Shown here piece after piece: positions 25,092-34,403 of a stretch of DNA of 64,000 nt. Each line of letters begins with the position of its first letter. The stretch's first letter is position 1. A program made the translations under genes and the position numbers. The stretch is from Grimontia marina (GTDB taxonomy: Bacteria > Pseudomonadota > Gammaproteobacteria > Enterobacterales > Vibrionaceae). A model generated the notes under the pieces. That model was not told the DNA's origin. It searched no databases and was given only the letters and a program-made list of their open reading frames with translations. The stretch covers positions 1 through 64,000 of the forward strand of contig NZ_FIZY01000023.1 of NCBI RefSeq assembly GCF_900060185.1, read 5' to 3'.

Positions 25092-25874
25092 ATGTCAGGT
25101 GAAGGAATGAATATCCTGGATAAGTCGCTGTTAACCTCCGCCATTCGATGCCTTTTCGTACTGCCGCTGCTGATATTCAGTCAGCACGCAGTATCCCAAA
25201 GATTCACAGTCATGACAGAGGATTTTGCGCCGTTTGGTTATGTGGAAAACGGTGAGCTGAGAGGTTTATCCGTCGAGATAGTGAGGGAGGTTTTCGCAAT
25301 TGTGGAACACCCTAACGATATCGAGCTCCTTCCCTGGGCGCGAGCCTTCAAAGAGACACAGCGGAAAAAACGCCGTATTATTTTTTCTATGAGCCGCACT
25401 AAAGAGCGAGAGCCACTATTCAAATGGGTTGGCCCTTTGGTCGAAGACAGGGTGCGTTTTTTTCGTCATAAAGATAGTAACGTTGATATCCAATCATTGG
25501 ATGATGCACGAGCGGTGAACTCTATTCTGGTCACCCGTGGTTTTCCAGAAACAGACTTTCTTCAGGCTCAAGGTTTCAACAACCTCTACATGACCAATTC
25601 GCCGATACAAAGTTTTGCCATGTTGGCAATGGAACGAGGGGAGTTGGTTCCGATTGGGGAGTTTGCCTACCAGTCGATGATACTAAAAAGTGGTATTAAT
25701 CCGGACACCATTGAAAAAGTCGACATCAAGTTATTTAACATCGAGCTTTATATTGCCTTCTCGAAAGACACATCAAATGAAGAAATTGCCCGCTGGCAAG
25801 CAGCATTGGATCAGGTAAAAGCATCAGGCAAGTATGGGGAAATCATACGCCGTTATTCGGACCTTGGATATTAG
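25092..25874 (+). CDS. Periplasmic substrate-binding protein (ABC amino-acid type)
   Basis: 260 aa; an in-frame ATG at 25107 (AGGTGAAGGA immediately upstream) is an equally good start. Signal peptide SLLTSAIRCLFVLPLLIFSQ, cleavage near AVS. The mature part is family 3 solute-binding: FTVMTEDFAPFGYVENGELR and GLSVEIVREV, ending ASGKYGEIIRRY. No permease genes are adjacent, so it may be an orphan receptor. It shares the N-terminal fold with the sensor domains of the two GGDEF proteins at 32322 and 60856. Confidence 0.8.
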   Translation: MSGEGMNILDKSLLTSAIRCLFVLPLLIFSQHAVSQRFTVMTEDFAPFGYVENGELRGLSVEIVREVFAIVEHPNDIELLPWARAFKETQRKKRRIIFSMSRTKEREPLFKWVGPLVEDRVRFFRHKDSNVDIQSLDDARAVNSILVTRGFPETDFLQAQGFNNLYMTNSPIQSFAMLAMERGELVPIGEFAYQSMILKSGINPDTIEKVDIKLFNIELYIAFSKDTSNEEIARWQAALDQVKASGKYGEIIRRYSDLGY

Positions 25875-25904
25875 TGTGAAAGTCCAGCAGATGCCTTGGG
25901 ATGA

Positions 25905-26558
25905 TTACCAATAAGATTCAAGAACGGTCGTACCGTTATAGGTACTGCACTTAAAACGGGTTTTCTTGCCACTTTCCCCTTTGCAGCTCACCATGGTGAA
26001 AAGGGTGTCTTTGTCCCATATAGACTCAAAGGTTGGGTCGAAACCACAATCGGCACCATAAAAGCTCTCCGCCTGCGCTGCGCAGTATTGATAGGCTTCA
26101 TGTTCCCCGCCGCGGGCATCCAACATTGCCGAGCGCATTTTTTGTTCTTTGAGAATATTGTCAATGTGCTCTTTATCCGGCATCTCAAACCAGTCTATGC
26201 GTGGGTTTTCTACATCAAAGCTTTTCTGGATCCATGTGGCTTCTTTGATCGTACCGGAGAATTTGATAGAAAGGTTTTTCAGATAATCGACATCCACGTC
26301 AGACAGTCCTTCGAAGCCAGCAGGGTCAGAGAGTGTAAAAGGCTCTCTTCCCACTCTAACCATCAGTTCTTCCTTGCTGGCTTGCTCAATCAAGCCCTCC
26401 AATGCTGTGAAGGTCACACCATCGCATTCATAGTTATATTGACGGTCAGCAAAGCACTGCTCCAAAAAGACATCCCCATCTTTTTCGTTTGAACAGCCTA
26501 AAACTGATAACAATGAAACTGCAAGAATTGAAGCCCTAAGCACTACCGAGAGATCCAT
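25905..26558 (-). CDS. Putative lipoprotein of unknown function
   Basis: 217 aa from the ATG at 26558; an upstream in-frame ATG at 26606 would give an atypical signal. Hydrophobic segment LRASILAVSLLSVLGC ends in a lipobox LGC, so acylation at that Cys is likely. The mature protein is Cys-rich near the end (YCAAQ, YGADCGF, VSCKGESG, KCSTY). No family recognised. Confidence 0.65.
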   Translation of the reverse strand: MDLSVVLRASILAVSLLSVLGCSNEKDGDVFLEQCFADRQYNYECDGVTFTALEGLIEQASKEELMVRVGREPFTLSDPAGFEGLSDVDVDYLKNLSIKFSGTIKEATWIQKSFDVENPRIDWFEMPDKEHIDNILKEQKMRSAMLDARGGEHEAYQYCAAQAESFYGADCGFDPTFESIWDKDTLFTMVSCKGESGKKTRFKCSTYNGTTVLESYW

Positions 26559-26756
26559 TCCCAAAAAAATATGAGTTGTAGTGATTTTTGTACATATAAC
26601 GTTCAAATTGCAAACCTATCAGTGTGTTTTGTGGCGCTGTTGGCTAATTTAAAATCCAATAATAGAACATCGTTCTGAAATCACACTTTTTTCATCGCAC
26701 TTTTTACTGCTAAAACAGTGACAATGAAAACCACACAGACGGCGGAGATTACGTGA

Positions 26757-27491
26757 TTGTTCACTACCATTACTATCAAAGCAAAGCTTACTGAGAACCT
26801 TTTTATTTTCTATCAAGACCTTATCGGTATGCGATTGACTGATTCAGGCTGGCAGTTTGAAGGCGAAAGTGCATCCCTCTCTTTTGTGCCGTCAGAGACC
26901 TCTTACCAACCAGCACCAACCGATGGCTTTTGGAAAATCGGCATCACTGTGGTGGACTTGGACGCCGCCTGCCAATGGCTGCGCTCGCAGGGTGCGAATG
27001 TCTCTTCCCCCCGCCAGTTTCAAGATATTGGCTACCTCGCCCATCTGTCTGATCCCAATGGGCTGATCATTGAGTTGCTACAAACCACTTTTGAAGGTAA
27101 TAAGCCTGAAAACCTGACGCTCTCACACCCTGTAGCTGATGGTGCGACATTAGCGCACATTACGCTTCGCTGTCATAACAAAGATGCCATGCAGAAGTGG
27201 GCTGACGGCATTGGCCTTACGCTGAAATCTATCCAGCCGGTTACCCAATATGGCTTCACACTCTATTTCTACTCTTTCATTGATGAGGCTTTGCCAGAGC
27301 AGGATTTAAATTCAGTCGCTAACCGCGAATGGTTGTGGCAGCGTCCCTACACTGTGCTGGAGTTTCAGCTGGTTGATGACGCACAGCCTTTCGCTTTGCC
27401 TGAAGAGGGAGAAAGCGGCCTGTTTGCTTTTGAGGCAAGCGGGGAGGAAATCACGCCTAAAACACTTAAAAACGCAGGGCTTGGGAAATGA
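26757..27491 (+). CDS. VOC-superfamily protein (two glyoxalase-like modules)
   Basis: 244 aa from a TTG start at 26757 (GGAG 9 bases upstream). Two beta-alpha-beta-beta-beta modules: residues 1-115 (LFIFYQDLIGMRLTD ... GYLAHLSDPNGLIIELLQ) and 130-200 (LAHITLRCHNKDAMQKWADG ... WLWQRPYTVLEFQ). VOC enzymes bind a metal through His/Glu and act on small molecules; the specific activity cannot be inferred. Convergent with the GMC oxidoreductase gene. Confidence 0.8.
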   Translation: MFTTITIKAKLTENLFIFYQDLIGMRLTDSGWQFEGESASLSFVPSETSYQPAPTDGFWKIGITVVDLDAACQWLRSQGANVSSPRQFQDIGYLAHLSDPNGLIIELLQTTFEGNKPENLTLSHPVADGATLAHITLRCHNKDAMQKWADGIGLTLKSIQPVTQYGFTLYFYSFIDEALPEQDLNSVANREWLWQRPYTVLEFQLVDDAQPFALPEEGESGLFAFEASGEEITPKTLKNAGLGK

Positions 27492-27515
27492 ACTCCCCAG
27501 CTTTCGCCGGGGAGT
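27492..27515. terminator. Hairpin between convergent genes
   Basis: ACTCCCC (27492-27498) pairs with GGGGAGT (27509-27515), loop AGCTTTCGCC. No U-tract. Probably a weak bidirectional terminator. Confidence 0.4.
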
Positions 27516-27521
27516 GGTAGG

Positions 27522-29096
27522 CTAAATCAGCTTTTTGTTCATTGAATCAGCAATGTAATCTGCCTGACGGATCGCGAGGGCGACAATGGTCAGAGTCGGA
27601 TTTTCAGCCGCACCCGTGGTGAATACACTGCCATCAGAAATAAACAGGTTATCGATATCGTGGGACTGCCCCCACCGGTTGACTGCACCATCCTGTGCCT
27701 TGGCACTCATCCTGTTGGTGCCAAGATTATGCGTCGACGGATATGGAATGACTTTGTGGGTTTTCACTGCGCCGACGGCATTATAAATGGCGGCACCTTG
27801 CTTGTAGGCATGGTTTCGCATGGCGATATCATTGGGGTGATCATCGTAGTGAACATTAGGAACCGGCAATCCGAATTGGTCTTTGACATCGGTGTTGAGC
27901 GTGATGCGATTGGTCGAACGTGGCATGTCTTCGCCGACAATCCACATGCCCGCCATAAGCTCGTAGCCTTCCATGTCTTTGGCAAACTCCTCGCCCCAGG
28001 CCCCCGGCCTTAAAAAAGCCGCCATAAAAGGAAGGCCCAGCGAAAGGGTTTCCATTTCATAGCCACCAACAAAGCCTCGGGATGGGTCGTGTTTGGACTC
28101 ATCAGTCACAATCCCCGCCATCGTGGTTCCGCGGTACATGTTCACGGGATTTTCGAACTCAGCATACACAGAGCCTGTCACGTGGCGCATGTAGTTACGC
28201 CCCACTTCGCCTGAGCTGTTTGCAAGCCCATCCGGATACATGGCAGTGGCGGAGTTCAGCAGCACACGCGGGCTTTCAATTGAGTTACCGGCTAAGCAGA
28301 CAATGCGCGCCTTCTGATATTGCTGATTACCATCGGCATCTACATAAAGTACACCATCTACTTTGCCTGATGCATCGTGGGTAATTTTCAGCACATGGCA
28401 GCTGGGCCTAAGCTCAAAGTGACCTGTCGCTTCCGCTTTCGGGATCTCAGTGTAAAGCGTCGACCATTTCGCACCCATTCGACAGCCCTGGAAGCAGAAC
28501 CCAAGCTGCTGGCAGGCTGCCCGTCCATCTCGCGGTTCGGAGTTGATTGCCATGCGTCCGGTATGCACATTTTTGTAGCCAATTTTAGTGGCACCAGCTT
28601 GCAATACCTTGAAGTTGTTATTGCCGGGAAGACCGGGAATATCATGAGTGCGGGTCACGCCCATTTTGTCTTCCGCTTTGTCGTAGTAGGGCTCAAGCTC
28701 CGCCAGTGTGATTGGCCAGTTCAATAAGGTGGCATCTTTCACATCTCCATACACGTCTTGGGTGCGGAATTCGTGCTCCTGAAAGCGAAGGCTTGCGCCT
28801 GCCCAGTGAAGTGTTGAGCCGCCAACGGTTTTGCAAATCCAGGCGGGTAAGCCGGGAAAATCTCTTGCTACTTCCCAGGTGCCGGACGTGGTTCTGGGTT
28901 CCAGCCAGGCTTCTTTACCAAACATCTTCCATTCGTTGTTTTCAAAGTCCTTACGGTAATCAAGGCGCGAACCGGCTTCAAGACACACAACATCGACGCC
29001 TTTTTGTGCCAGCTCATTTCCCAAAGTTCCGCCACCGGCTCCGGAGCCAATCACTACCACCACATTCTCGTCAGTCAGGTCATACTGCTTAGCCAT
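27522..29096 (-). CDS. GMC-family oxidoreductase (gluconate 2-dehydrogenase flavoprotein type)
   Basis: 524 aa. FAD-binding Rossmann motif VVVIGSGAGGGTLGNELA near residue 13, GGSTLHWAG, then GxxxxSP-type ARIVCLAGNSIESPRVLL, and the C-terminal catalytic region with HNLGTNRMS and DGSVFTTGAAENPTLTIVA. This is the large subunit type of membrane-linked gluconate/2-ketogluconate/sorbitol dehydrogenases. It starts 2 bases after the stop of the Tat-exported small subunit, whose signal would export both by hitchhiking. The usual third subunit, a c-type cytochrome, is absent here. Confidence 0.9.
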   Translation of the reverse strand: MAKQYDLTDENVVVVIGSGAGGGTLGNELAQKGVDVVCLEAGSRLDYRKDFENNEWKMFGKEAWLEPRTTSGTWEVARDFPGLPAWICKTVGGSTLHWAGASLRFQEHEFRTQDVYGDVKDATLLNWPITLAELEPYYDKAEDKMGVTRTHDIPGLPGNNNFKVLQAGATKIGYKNVHTGRMAINSEPRDGRAACQQLGFCFQGCRMGAKWSTLYTEIPKAEATGHFELRPSCHVLKITHDASGKVDGVLYVDADGNQQYQKARIVCLAGNSIESPRVLLNSATAMYPDGLANSSGEVGRNYMRHVTGSVYAEFENPVNMYRGTTMAGIVTDESKHDPSRGFVGGYEMETLSLGLPFMAAFLRPGAWGEEFAKDMEGYELMAGMWIVGEDMPRSTNRITLNTDVKDQFGLPVPNVHYDDHPNDIAMRNHAYKQGAAIYNAVGAVKTHKVIPYPSTHNLGTNRMSAKAQDGAVNRWGQSHDIDNLFISDGSVFTTGAAENPTLTIVALAIRQADYIADSMNKKLI

Positions 29097-29098
29097 GA

Positions 29099-29641
29099 TT
29101 ACCCCTCCTTACCGGATGTTGGCAGCCATTGAATATCGTCAAAGCCACGGTTGATGTAACCACCTTTTTCAAATGAAGAGCCTTCAAAACCAAAGGCAGG
29201 CCAGACACCAGGGTTGTCATAAAGGGACACCACCATGTTGCCGCGGACTGCCTGAAAAAAAGGTTCACTCGCCACCTGCTGAAGCAGTTCAGCTTGCTTC
29301 GACGAGGCAAGGCCATTCCAATCACCTCCCGCGTCTTTCATGAGGTTTGCTACGCCATCAGTCAGAGCTTTTTTCAAAGCAGGATCATTGGCGGCCTGCG
29401 CATCAATACTTTCCACGCTAGCGGCATAGTAGACATCACCAAGACTCGGGTGGGGATAAATACTGCGGGCAATGTTCACTAGATTGTTTGCGGTTTTGTT
29501 ATCCAGCACTTTGACTGTCAGTGCCCAGGATTTACCGGACAGGGAAATACCCACTGCCACATAGGCATAAGCGGCGGTGGCGGTCATCACTCCCATTTTT
29601 AGAATGGCTCGTCTGGAGTATTGGGGTTTCACGTTATTCAT
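29099..29641 (-). CDS. Gluconate 2-dehydrogenase subunit 3-like, Tat-exported
   Basis: 180 aa. N-terminus YSRRAILKMGVMTATAAYAYVAVG is a Tat signal (SRRAILK) with a hydrophobic stretch. The mature part (NNLVNIARSIYPHPSLGDVYY, FFQAVRGNMVVSLYDNPGVW) matches the small gamma subunit of GMC dehydrogenases. It lies immediately upstream of the flavoprotein and downstream of a VOC gene in the same direction. Confidence 0.88.
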   Translation of the reverse strand: MNNVKPQYSRRAILKMGVMTATAAYAYVAVGISLSGKSWALTVKVLDNKTANNLVNIARSIYPHPSLGDVYYAASVESIDAQAANDPALKKALTDGVANLMKDAGGDWNGLASSKQAELLQQVASEPFFQAVRGNMVVSLYDNPGVWPAFGFEGSSFEKGGYINRGFDDIQWLPTSGKEG

Positions 29642-29692
29642 TGCTGTTCTCCTCGCTTTCAGTGTCCTTTTGCAAACAGTGCTGCGCTTTTT

Positions 29693-30088
29693 CTATTGGA
29701 AACGTCCGGACTGCTCAAGGAATTCGATTTTGTAGCCATCGGGATCGGTCAGGAAAAAGAACCTTGCCATAGGCGTACCTTGGTAGCTCATGGACTTAAT
29801 TTCGGCAGGGTTTAGATTGGCATCCCTGATTTTGCAGTGCGTTGCTGCCAGATCGTCCACACAGACGGCAAGGTGCCCATAGCCCGTTCCGTGGGTATAG
29901 GGTTCGGTCTGGCTGTGGTTATGCGTTAATTCCAGCTCAAAGTCGTTACTGGCATTGCGCAGATAGATGAGGGAAAAGCCTTCAAAATCGAAGCGCTGTG
30001 CAACGTCGAGATCGAGGGCGGTTTTGTAAAAAGCTATTGAGCGATCCGGATCGTATACCCGGATCATCGAATGAATGAGTTTCGCCAT
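29693..30088 (-). CDS. Glyoxalase I-like VOC protein
   Basis: 131 aa from the ATG at 30088, chosen because GGAGGAG is 4 bases upstream; four extra codons upstream overlap this site. Sequence LIHSMIRVYDPDRSIAFYKT, FELELTHNH, GYGHLAVCVDD and GYKIEFLEQSG follows lactoylglutathione lyase: metal ligands His and Glu are present (H8, E57-type, H-x-A, IEF). It likely precedes the dehydrogenase genes in one transcript. Confidence 0.85.
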   Translation of the reverse strand: MAKLIHSMIRVYDPDRSIAFYKTALDLDVAQRFDFEGFSLIYLRNASNDFELELTHNHSQTEPYTHGTGYGHLAVCVDDLAATHCKIRDANLNPAEIKSMSYQGTPMARFFFLTDPDGYKIEFLEQSGRFQ

Positions 30089-30201
30089 AAGCTCCTCCAT
30101 ACGTTATTGGGTAAACCCACTATAACGATGGGAACAACTGCTTAGGTGGTATCATGCTACCGCATGTGAAAATATTGTTAACATCACGAAGGTCTGTTGA
30201 C

Positions 30202-30528
30202 CTATACCACTTTTTTCTCCAGCGCGGCTTGTTGGCGAAGTTCAGCGTTGGCAAGGTCCAACACTCCGTGTGGCTCGCTCAGATAAAGAATACAGCTACA
30301 GCGAAGCAACGACGCAAAGTTGGTGACATCACTGTTGATATCCAAGGCTTCATCGTAAAGCGTGGAGAGGAACTTACCCGTGTTCATGCCCTGGGAGTGA
30401 GCGATATGATCGATGATTTGCCAGAACTTCTTTTCCAGCCTGACACTGGTGGAATGTCCCGCAAGGCGAACAGAGCGGGAATGCATCTCGTAATTGGTGG
30501 GATCCTGCCCAGCGAAAATGGTACACAT
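30202..30528 (-). CDS. Ribbon-helix-helix protein (RHH_4 type)
   Basis: 108 aa. The core RSVRLAGHSTSVRLEKKFWQ, IIDHIAHSQGMNTGKFLSTLYDEAL matches the RHH_4 family of short DNA-binding proteins; the first strand is VRLAGHSTSVRL. Probably a transcriptional repressor. Target unknown; the gene is isolated and faces the dehydrogenase group. Confidence 0.7.
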   Translation of the reverse strand: MCTIFAGQDPTNYEMHSRSVRLAGHSTSVRLEKKFWQIIDHIAHSQGMNTGKFLSTLYDEALDINSDVTNFASLLRCSCILYLSEPHGVLDLANAELRQQAALEKKVV

Positions 30529-30639
30529 GACTTCTTACCTTTGCGCTACTACTCCTATTGAGCATATCCATAGTCGCCATGTGGTCTTGCCTCATCCTTA
30601 AGACAGCGAAGCGATAGGAAACTTTACGTCTGTCTACAA

Positions 30640-31119
30640 TCAGCAGGTCTCATCATTCTGTTCAAGGTATTCACATGCAGCCTCAACCCCTTCATGAGCA
30701 GCCATTCGGAGGTATTTTTTGCCCTTGCTTTTATCAACAGCGATGCCAAAACCCTCGTAAAGAGCCTTACCATAGTGATATCGGGCAAGTCGTGAGTAGC
30801 CCGCTTCGTCGTTGAGTTGTGCCCCCTGTTTCATCAGGGCTGTGGAGCGGACGGGATTGGGGGCGGAGTAAACGCCGTTTTCGTGGATTTGGGCTAGCAG
30901 TAGCATAGAATAAACGTCATTCCATCGAGCAATGCAGTCTTCGAGAATAGCGACTGCAAAATCATGGTCACCGGTTTTCTCCGCGAAGTAACCATAAAGA
31001 CACTTCATGCGGTTATCACTGTCTAATTGTTCGGTGTAAGCAAATTCGCTCGACTGCGCAGATAGGGTAAGAGGTAGAGAAAAAACACCAATACCCAGAA
31101 AAACTCTCCATCCAGACAT
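30640..31119 (-). CDS. Exported Sel1/TPR-like repeat protein
   Basis: 159 aa. Signal peptide VFLGIGVFSLPLTLSAQ, cleavage near residue 22. The mature part contains Sel1-type helices (AVAILEDCIARWNDVYSMLL, LAQIHENGVYSA, YSRLARYHYGKALYEGFGI, GKKYLRMAAHEGVEAACEYL). Such repeats mediate protein-protein contacts in the periplasm. Partner unknown. Confidence 0.7.
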   Translation of the reverse strand: MSGWRVFLGIGVFSLPLTLSAQSSEFAYTEQLDSDNRMKCLYGYFAEKTGDHDFAVAILEDCIARWNDVYSMLLLAQIHENGVYSAPNPVRSTALMKQGAQLNDEAGYSRLARYHYGKALYEGFGIAVDKSKGKKYLRMAAHEGVEAACEYLEQNDETC

Positions 31120-31431
31120 GAAACAACCTCTTCAACCAATCCTGACAGTCTTGGTTTCACACTAGCAGTCATTCGCTTTTCTTACCGAAAATAACCTGCC
31201 ATTTTGTCAGATCTAGGTGAAAAAACGAGGAAAACTGGACAGTGATAAAGCCGTGTCGGTATTGAGCGGAATGATAGTTTTTCGCCTCACTGCAAACAAA
31301 GATGTAAGACAGCTGTCTTAAAAATGATTAGTTTCTAACGACAATTCAAAATTTTTGAAACACATCTCAGTTTTTACACTGATAAGTGATAACTTTCACA
31401 TTAAATTTTTGACCAGCACTTTCTCCACGCG
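31120..31431. other. Intergenic, divergent promoter region
   Basis: About 310 bases between divergently transcribed genes with no gene-like ORF; A/T-rich stretches consistent with promoters on both sides. Confidence 0.5.
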
Positions 31432-32325
31432 ATGCCAGATTTTAAAGACATACTCGACATCCACCCCAATCCCTGCGTTATACACATAAACTTTGTTCCT
31501 AAGTATGCCAATAACGCATTCGCCAAGTTCAGTGGAATGGCAAGTGCAGAAGACGTGCTGAGTCTGCCTTCGATCCGTGTGCTCTTTGAAGAGGAACACT
31601 GGCCAGAAGCCCAGCGCCGTTACAATCATGCGATGGAAACCGGGATCCCAACGCCACCGGAAGTGATTAATCATACGGATTTGAAAGGGAATCCGATGAT
31701 CGCAGAAATCTCTGACAAAGTGATTGACTGGTATGGTGAAAAAGCCATGTGTACGTTTGTGAGTGTTGTGACCGACCAAATCCGTCGTGAACGCACCTTG
31801 CGCGATATGGCAAACCGGGACGACCTCACCAATCTTTACAACCGTCGTTATTTGCTGGATTTGTTCAGTGAACGCCATGCTGCCCAACAGCGTCGTCAGT
31901 ATCTCGCCATGGCAGATATCGATCACTTCAAACGTATCAACGACACCTTTGGCCATCCGGTTGGCGATATTGTATTGCGTCGTTTTGCTCAGGAAGTCGA
32001 AGATTTCACCGCACCGGATGAGTATGCGTTCCGTCTTGGTGGGGAGGAGTTTGCCCTGCTTATCTGGGCGGATAACCAAGCCGAAGCCACCTTGAGATTA
32101 GAGCAACTAAGGCAGGAAGTGGAAGACCGTGAAGTGCGGGTCAGTCACCCTAATTCACAGCCTCTTTCCATCAGTTGCACTATATCCATTGGCGCGACAG
32201 CGCTCGACGCAACAGAAGATTTTCTGTCAGCCAGTTTACGTGCAGATGAAGCGCTTTACACTGCAAAGAAAACCGGACGTAACCGAGTGATAAATTACGA
32301 CGAGCCGTCCGATGATAAAAGCTAA
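31432..32325 (+). CDS. PAS-GGDEF diguanylate cyclase
   Basis: 297 aa, no membrane segments. Residues 1-125 form a PAS domain (CVIHINFVPKYANNAFAKFSG ..., then VSVVTDQIRRER). The GGDEF domain spans about 130-290: RDDLTNLYNRRYLLDLF, ADIDHFKRINDTFGHPVGD, active-site RLGGEEFALL and SIGATAL. GGEEF is competent for c-di-GMP synthesis. It overlaps the next gene tail to tail by 4 bases, so there is no room for a separate terminator between them. Confidence 0.92.
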   Translation: MPDFKDILDIHPNPCVIHINFVPKYANNAFAKFSGMASAEDVLSLPSIRVLFEEEHWPEAQRRYNHAMETGIPTPPEVINHTDLKGNPMIAEISDKVIDWYGEKAMCTFVSVVTDQIRRERTLRDMANRDDLTNLYNRRYLLDLFSERHAAQQRRQYLAMADIDHFKRINDTFGHPVGDIVLRRFAQEVEDFTAPDEYAFRLGGEEFALLIWADNQAEATLRLEQLRQEVEDREVRVSHPNSQPLSISCTISIGATALDATEDFLSASLRADEALYTAKKTGRNRVINYDEPSDDKS

Positions 32326-33761
32326 ACACTAACCGGATTTGAATATCTATGATGCTGTTGGCTGGAAAGGCAGCCCAGCATCACCCTGTTACGCCCCGCT
32401 TCTTTGGCTTGGTACATCAAGCGATCTGAGTGATGCAGCAGCGCCTCAAGCGACGTTTCCTTTCCATCTTTATCCACCAACAACGCCCCGACAGATACCG
32501 TCACGGTTAAACCGATACCGTCCTGAGAAGCCTGCGGCACAATAAAGCTACATATATAGTCAGCGATTACTTTTAGGTCGTGAAAGTCTTCTGCAGGTAG
32601 CAACAAGCAAATCTCTTCGCCCCCAATACGCGATATAGCCACAGCCTCACGCAGATAGTTGTTAAGCGCCTTACTCAAATTATTCAGCACTTCGTCACCT
32701 TTCAGGTGGCCGTATTTGTCGTTAATTTTCTTGAAATGGTCAACATCAAGCATCAACACACCCAATTGACCACGCTTGAGCATAATTTTTACACGCTTGC
32801 TCGCGAAAACCCTATCTAGGCCACGTCGATTCATCAGTCCGGTCAAGGAATCCGTAAACGCATATTCTTCAAGTTTGCTGTTTAGCGCCTTAAGGGCCCG
32901 GGTTTTGCGATTGACTGCCTGTTTAAGCAAGAGGATGTAGCTAGCTGCGCCAAGTAAAAGCGCTGATCCTATGAAAGGCCAAAGCCAGCCGGGGATTTTC
33001 GTGGTTCTGCTGGTGTTAAGCCACTTCTGTTTGATGCGGTCTATTTCATGAGGAGGGATATTCTTTATACCGCTTTCGATTTCACGCATCAGTAACTCAT
33101 TGCCTGCTGGCACGGCGGCATACAGCATTTTCTTGTACATGCGCTCGATAGGCACGAATCCCAGCGAATTCTCCTGCTGAAGCAAGTAGTAAGTAGCGAC
33201 CTGCGTGTCCACCAACATGCGTTTGACTTTGCCATTCCTCGCGGCCTGAATCAGCGCAGCATTGTTATCAAAACCCATAGTGGCAACCAATGGGTAGCGC
33301 ATCTTCAGATATTCCTCTTCAAAGCCGCCGCTTACCACACCAATCACCATACCCGGCACCACTCCCTGTGTTTTCAGCTCTTCGCTATCGTTTACCACAT
33401 AGAGGGTGGTGGTAATTTCAAAGAGGGGAAAAACGTAATCCAGATATTTATCGCGGGATTTTGAGTAGAGCAAACCGGCGTGTACTATTCGTCCGCCTTC
33501 TTGCATGGCAACTAAAGAGTCGTTCCAGTCTGAGAGAGTAAATTCAACAGGCGTATTGTTAATCTCTGAAAACAACTTCCAGTAGTCAACCAACAACCCT
33601 TTAGCGATGCCATTTTCCGAAAAAGCAAATGGCTTCCAGCTATGAGAATTCGTTACGATGATGGTGTCTTTATCCGTTTCAGCCAACGCAACCGACTGGG
33701 AGATCCCCAGTGCAAGTACTACAACGCCACACACGAACCGGCATAACCGAAGCAAATGCAT
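32322..33761 (-). CDS. Periplasmic binding-protein sensor GGDEF protein
   Basis: 479 aa from the ATG at 33761 (GGAGG upstream but at long spacing); an in-frame ATG at 33800 is the other option. Signal-like N-terminus LCRFVCGVVVLALGISQSVALA, then a family-3 binding-protein sensor (IIVTNSHSWKPFAFSENGIA, GLLVDYWKLFSE), one membrane helix (WLWPFIGSALLLGAASYILLL), a linker and a GGDEF domain. The GGDEF signature reads GGEEI with Ile at the last position, so activity may be reduced. Senses a periplasmic ligand and signals inside. Confidence 0.88.
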   Translation of the reverse strand: MHLLRLCRFVCGVVVLALGISQSVALAETDKDTIIVTNSHSWKPFAFSENGIAKGLLVDYWKLFSEINNTPVEFTLSDWNDSLVAMQEGGRIVHAGLLYSKSRDKYLDYVFPLFEITTTLYVVNDSEELKTQGVVPGMVIGVVSGGFEEEYLKMRYPLVATMGFDNNAALIQAARNGKVKRMLVDTQVATYYLLQQENSLGFVPIERMYKKMLYAAVPAGNELLMREIESGIKNIPPHEIDRIKQKWLNTSRTTKIPGWLWPFIGSALLLGAASYILLLKQAVNRKTRALKALNSKLEEYAFTDSLTGLMNRRGLDRVFASKRVKIMLKRGQLGVLMLDVDHFKKINDKYGHLKGDEVLNNLSKALNNYLREAVAISRIGGEEICLLLPAEDFHDLKVIADYICSFIVPQASQDGIGLTVTVSVGALLVDKDGKETSLEALLHHSDRLMYQAKEAGRNRVMLGCLSSQQHHRYSNPVSV

Positions 33762-33800
33762 CAAAGGCAGTTTTTCCTCCAGGTGAATCAGTGCCAACAT

Positions 33801-34403
33801 TGTCGCAAAAATTAATCAACAGACCACGTGTTGTCTAACGATTGAATAGTCAGAGCGGGATATAGATCCATGAATTGATGAAAAATTTCGTAAAACGCTT
33901 ACGTCACAACGAAATAATGTCATTTTTTTTCAAAAAAACTCAGGCATGATCCTCGCTAAGTGAGCTATCTTTTGACGCATTCAACCCAATATTTACTGAT
34001 GTTCACTGCGCTTTATCTAATCGTTGCTGATTAGTGATCTAGCTAAGTTTATGTGGTAAATTTACGGCCCTGAAAAAGGCACTTGGCTGTATCATTAGGG
34101 TGGAACGTGGAAGGAAGGTTGGAATAACCCTTTTTCCATTGCCTATGATCAAATTTCCGCCATATAAAGCATGTATACTTGTGTCCGCTTTCATCGATGA
34201 GTTGTGTTGTCCAAGCGAATCTGCGTTTGGACAACACAATTATGTGGCATGAATCTGTATTAACGCTGTAAGAGCACCTGGCAATATTGCCGCTCATCAC
34301 ACAGTAGCTTGTTGTTTTATTACAAAACGCAAGAGCCTGAATAACGTGGCTACAGTGACATTTATCCCTTGGGTAGTAAAAGTTCGACCGGAGAGAACCC
34401 TAC
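33801..34403. other. Intergenic leader of pyruvate kinase
   Basis: About 600 bases with no gene. Contains the 13-bp palindrome at 34202-34239 and the pyk promoter region. Small frames in it lack support. Confidence 0.5.
34202..34239. promoter_or_regulatory. Perfect 13-bp inverted repeat upstream of pykF
   Basis: TTGTGTTGTCCAA (34202-34214) and TTGGACAACACAA (34227-34239) mirror each other around GCGAATCTGCGT. No U-tract, so operator or RNA hairpin rather than terminator. Confidence 0.45.
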
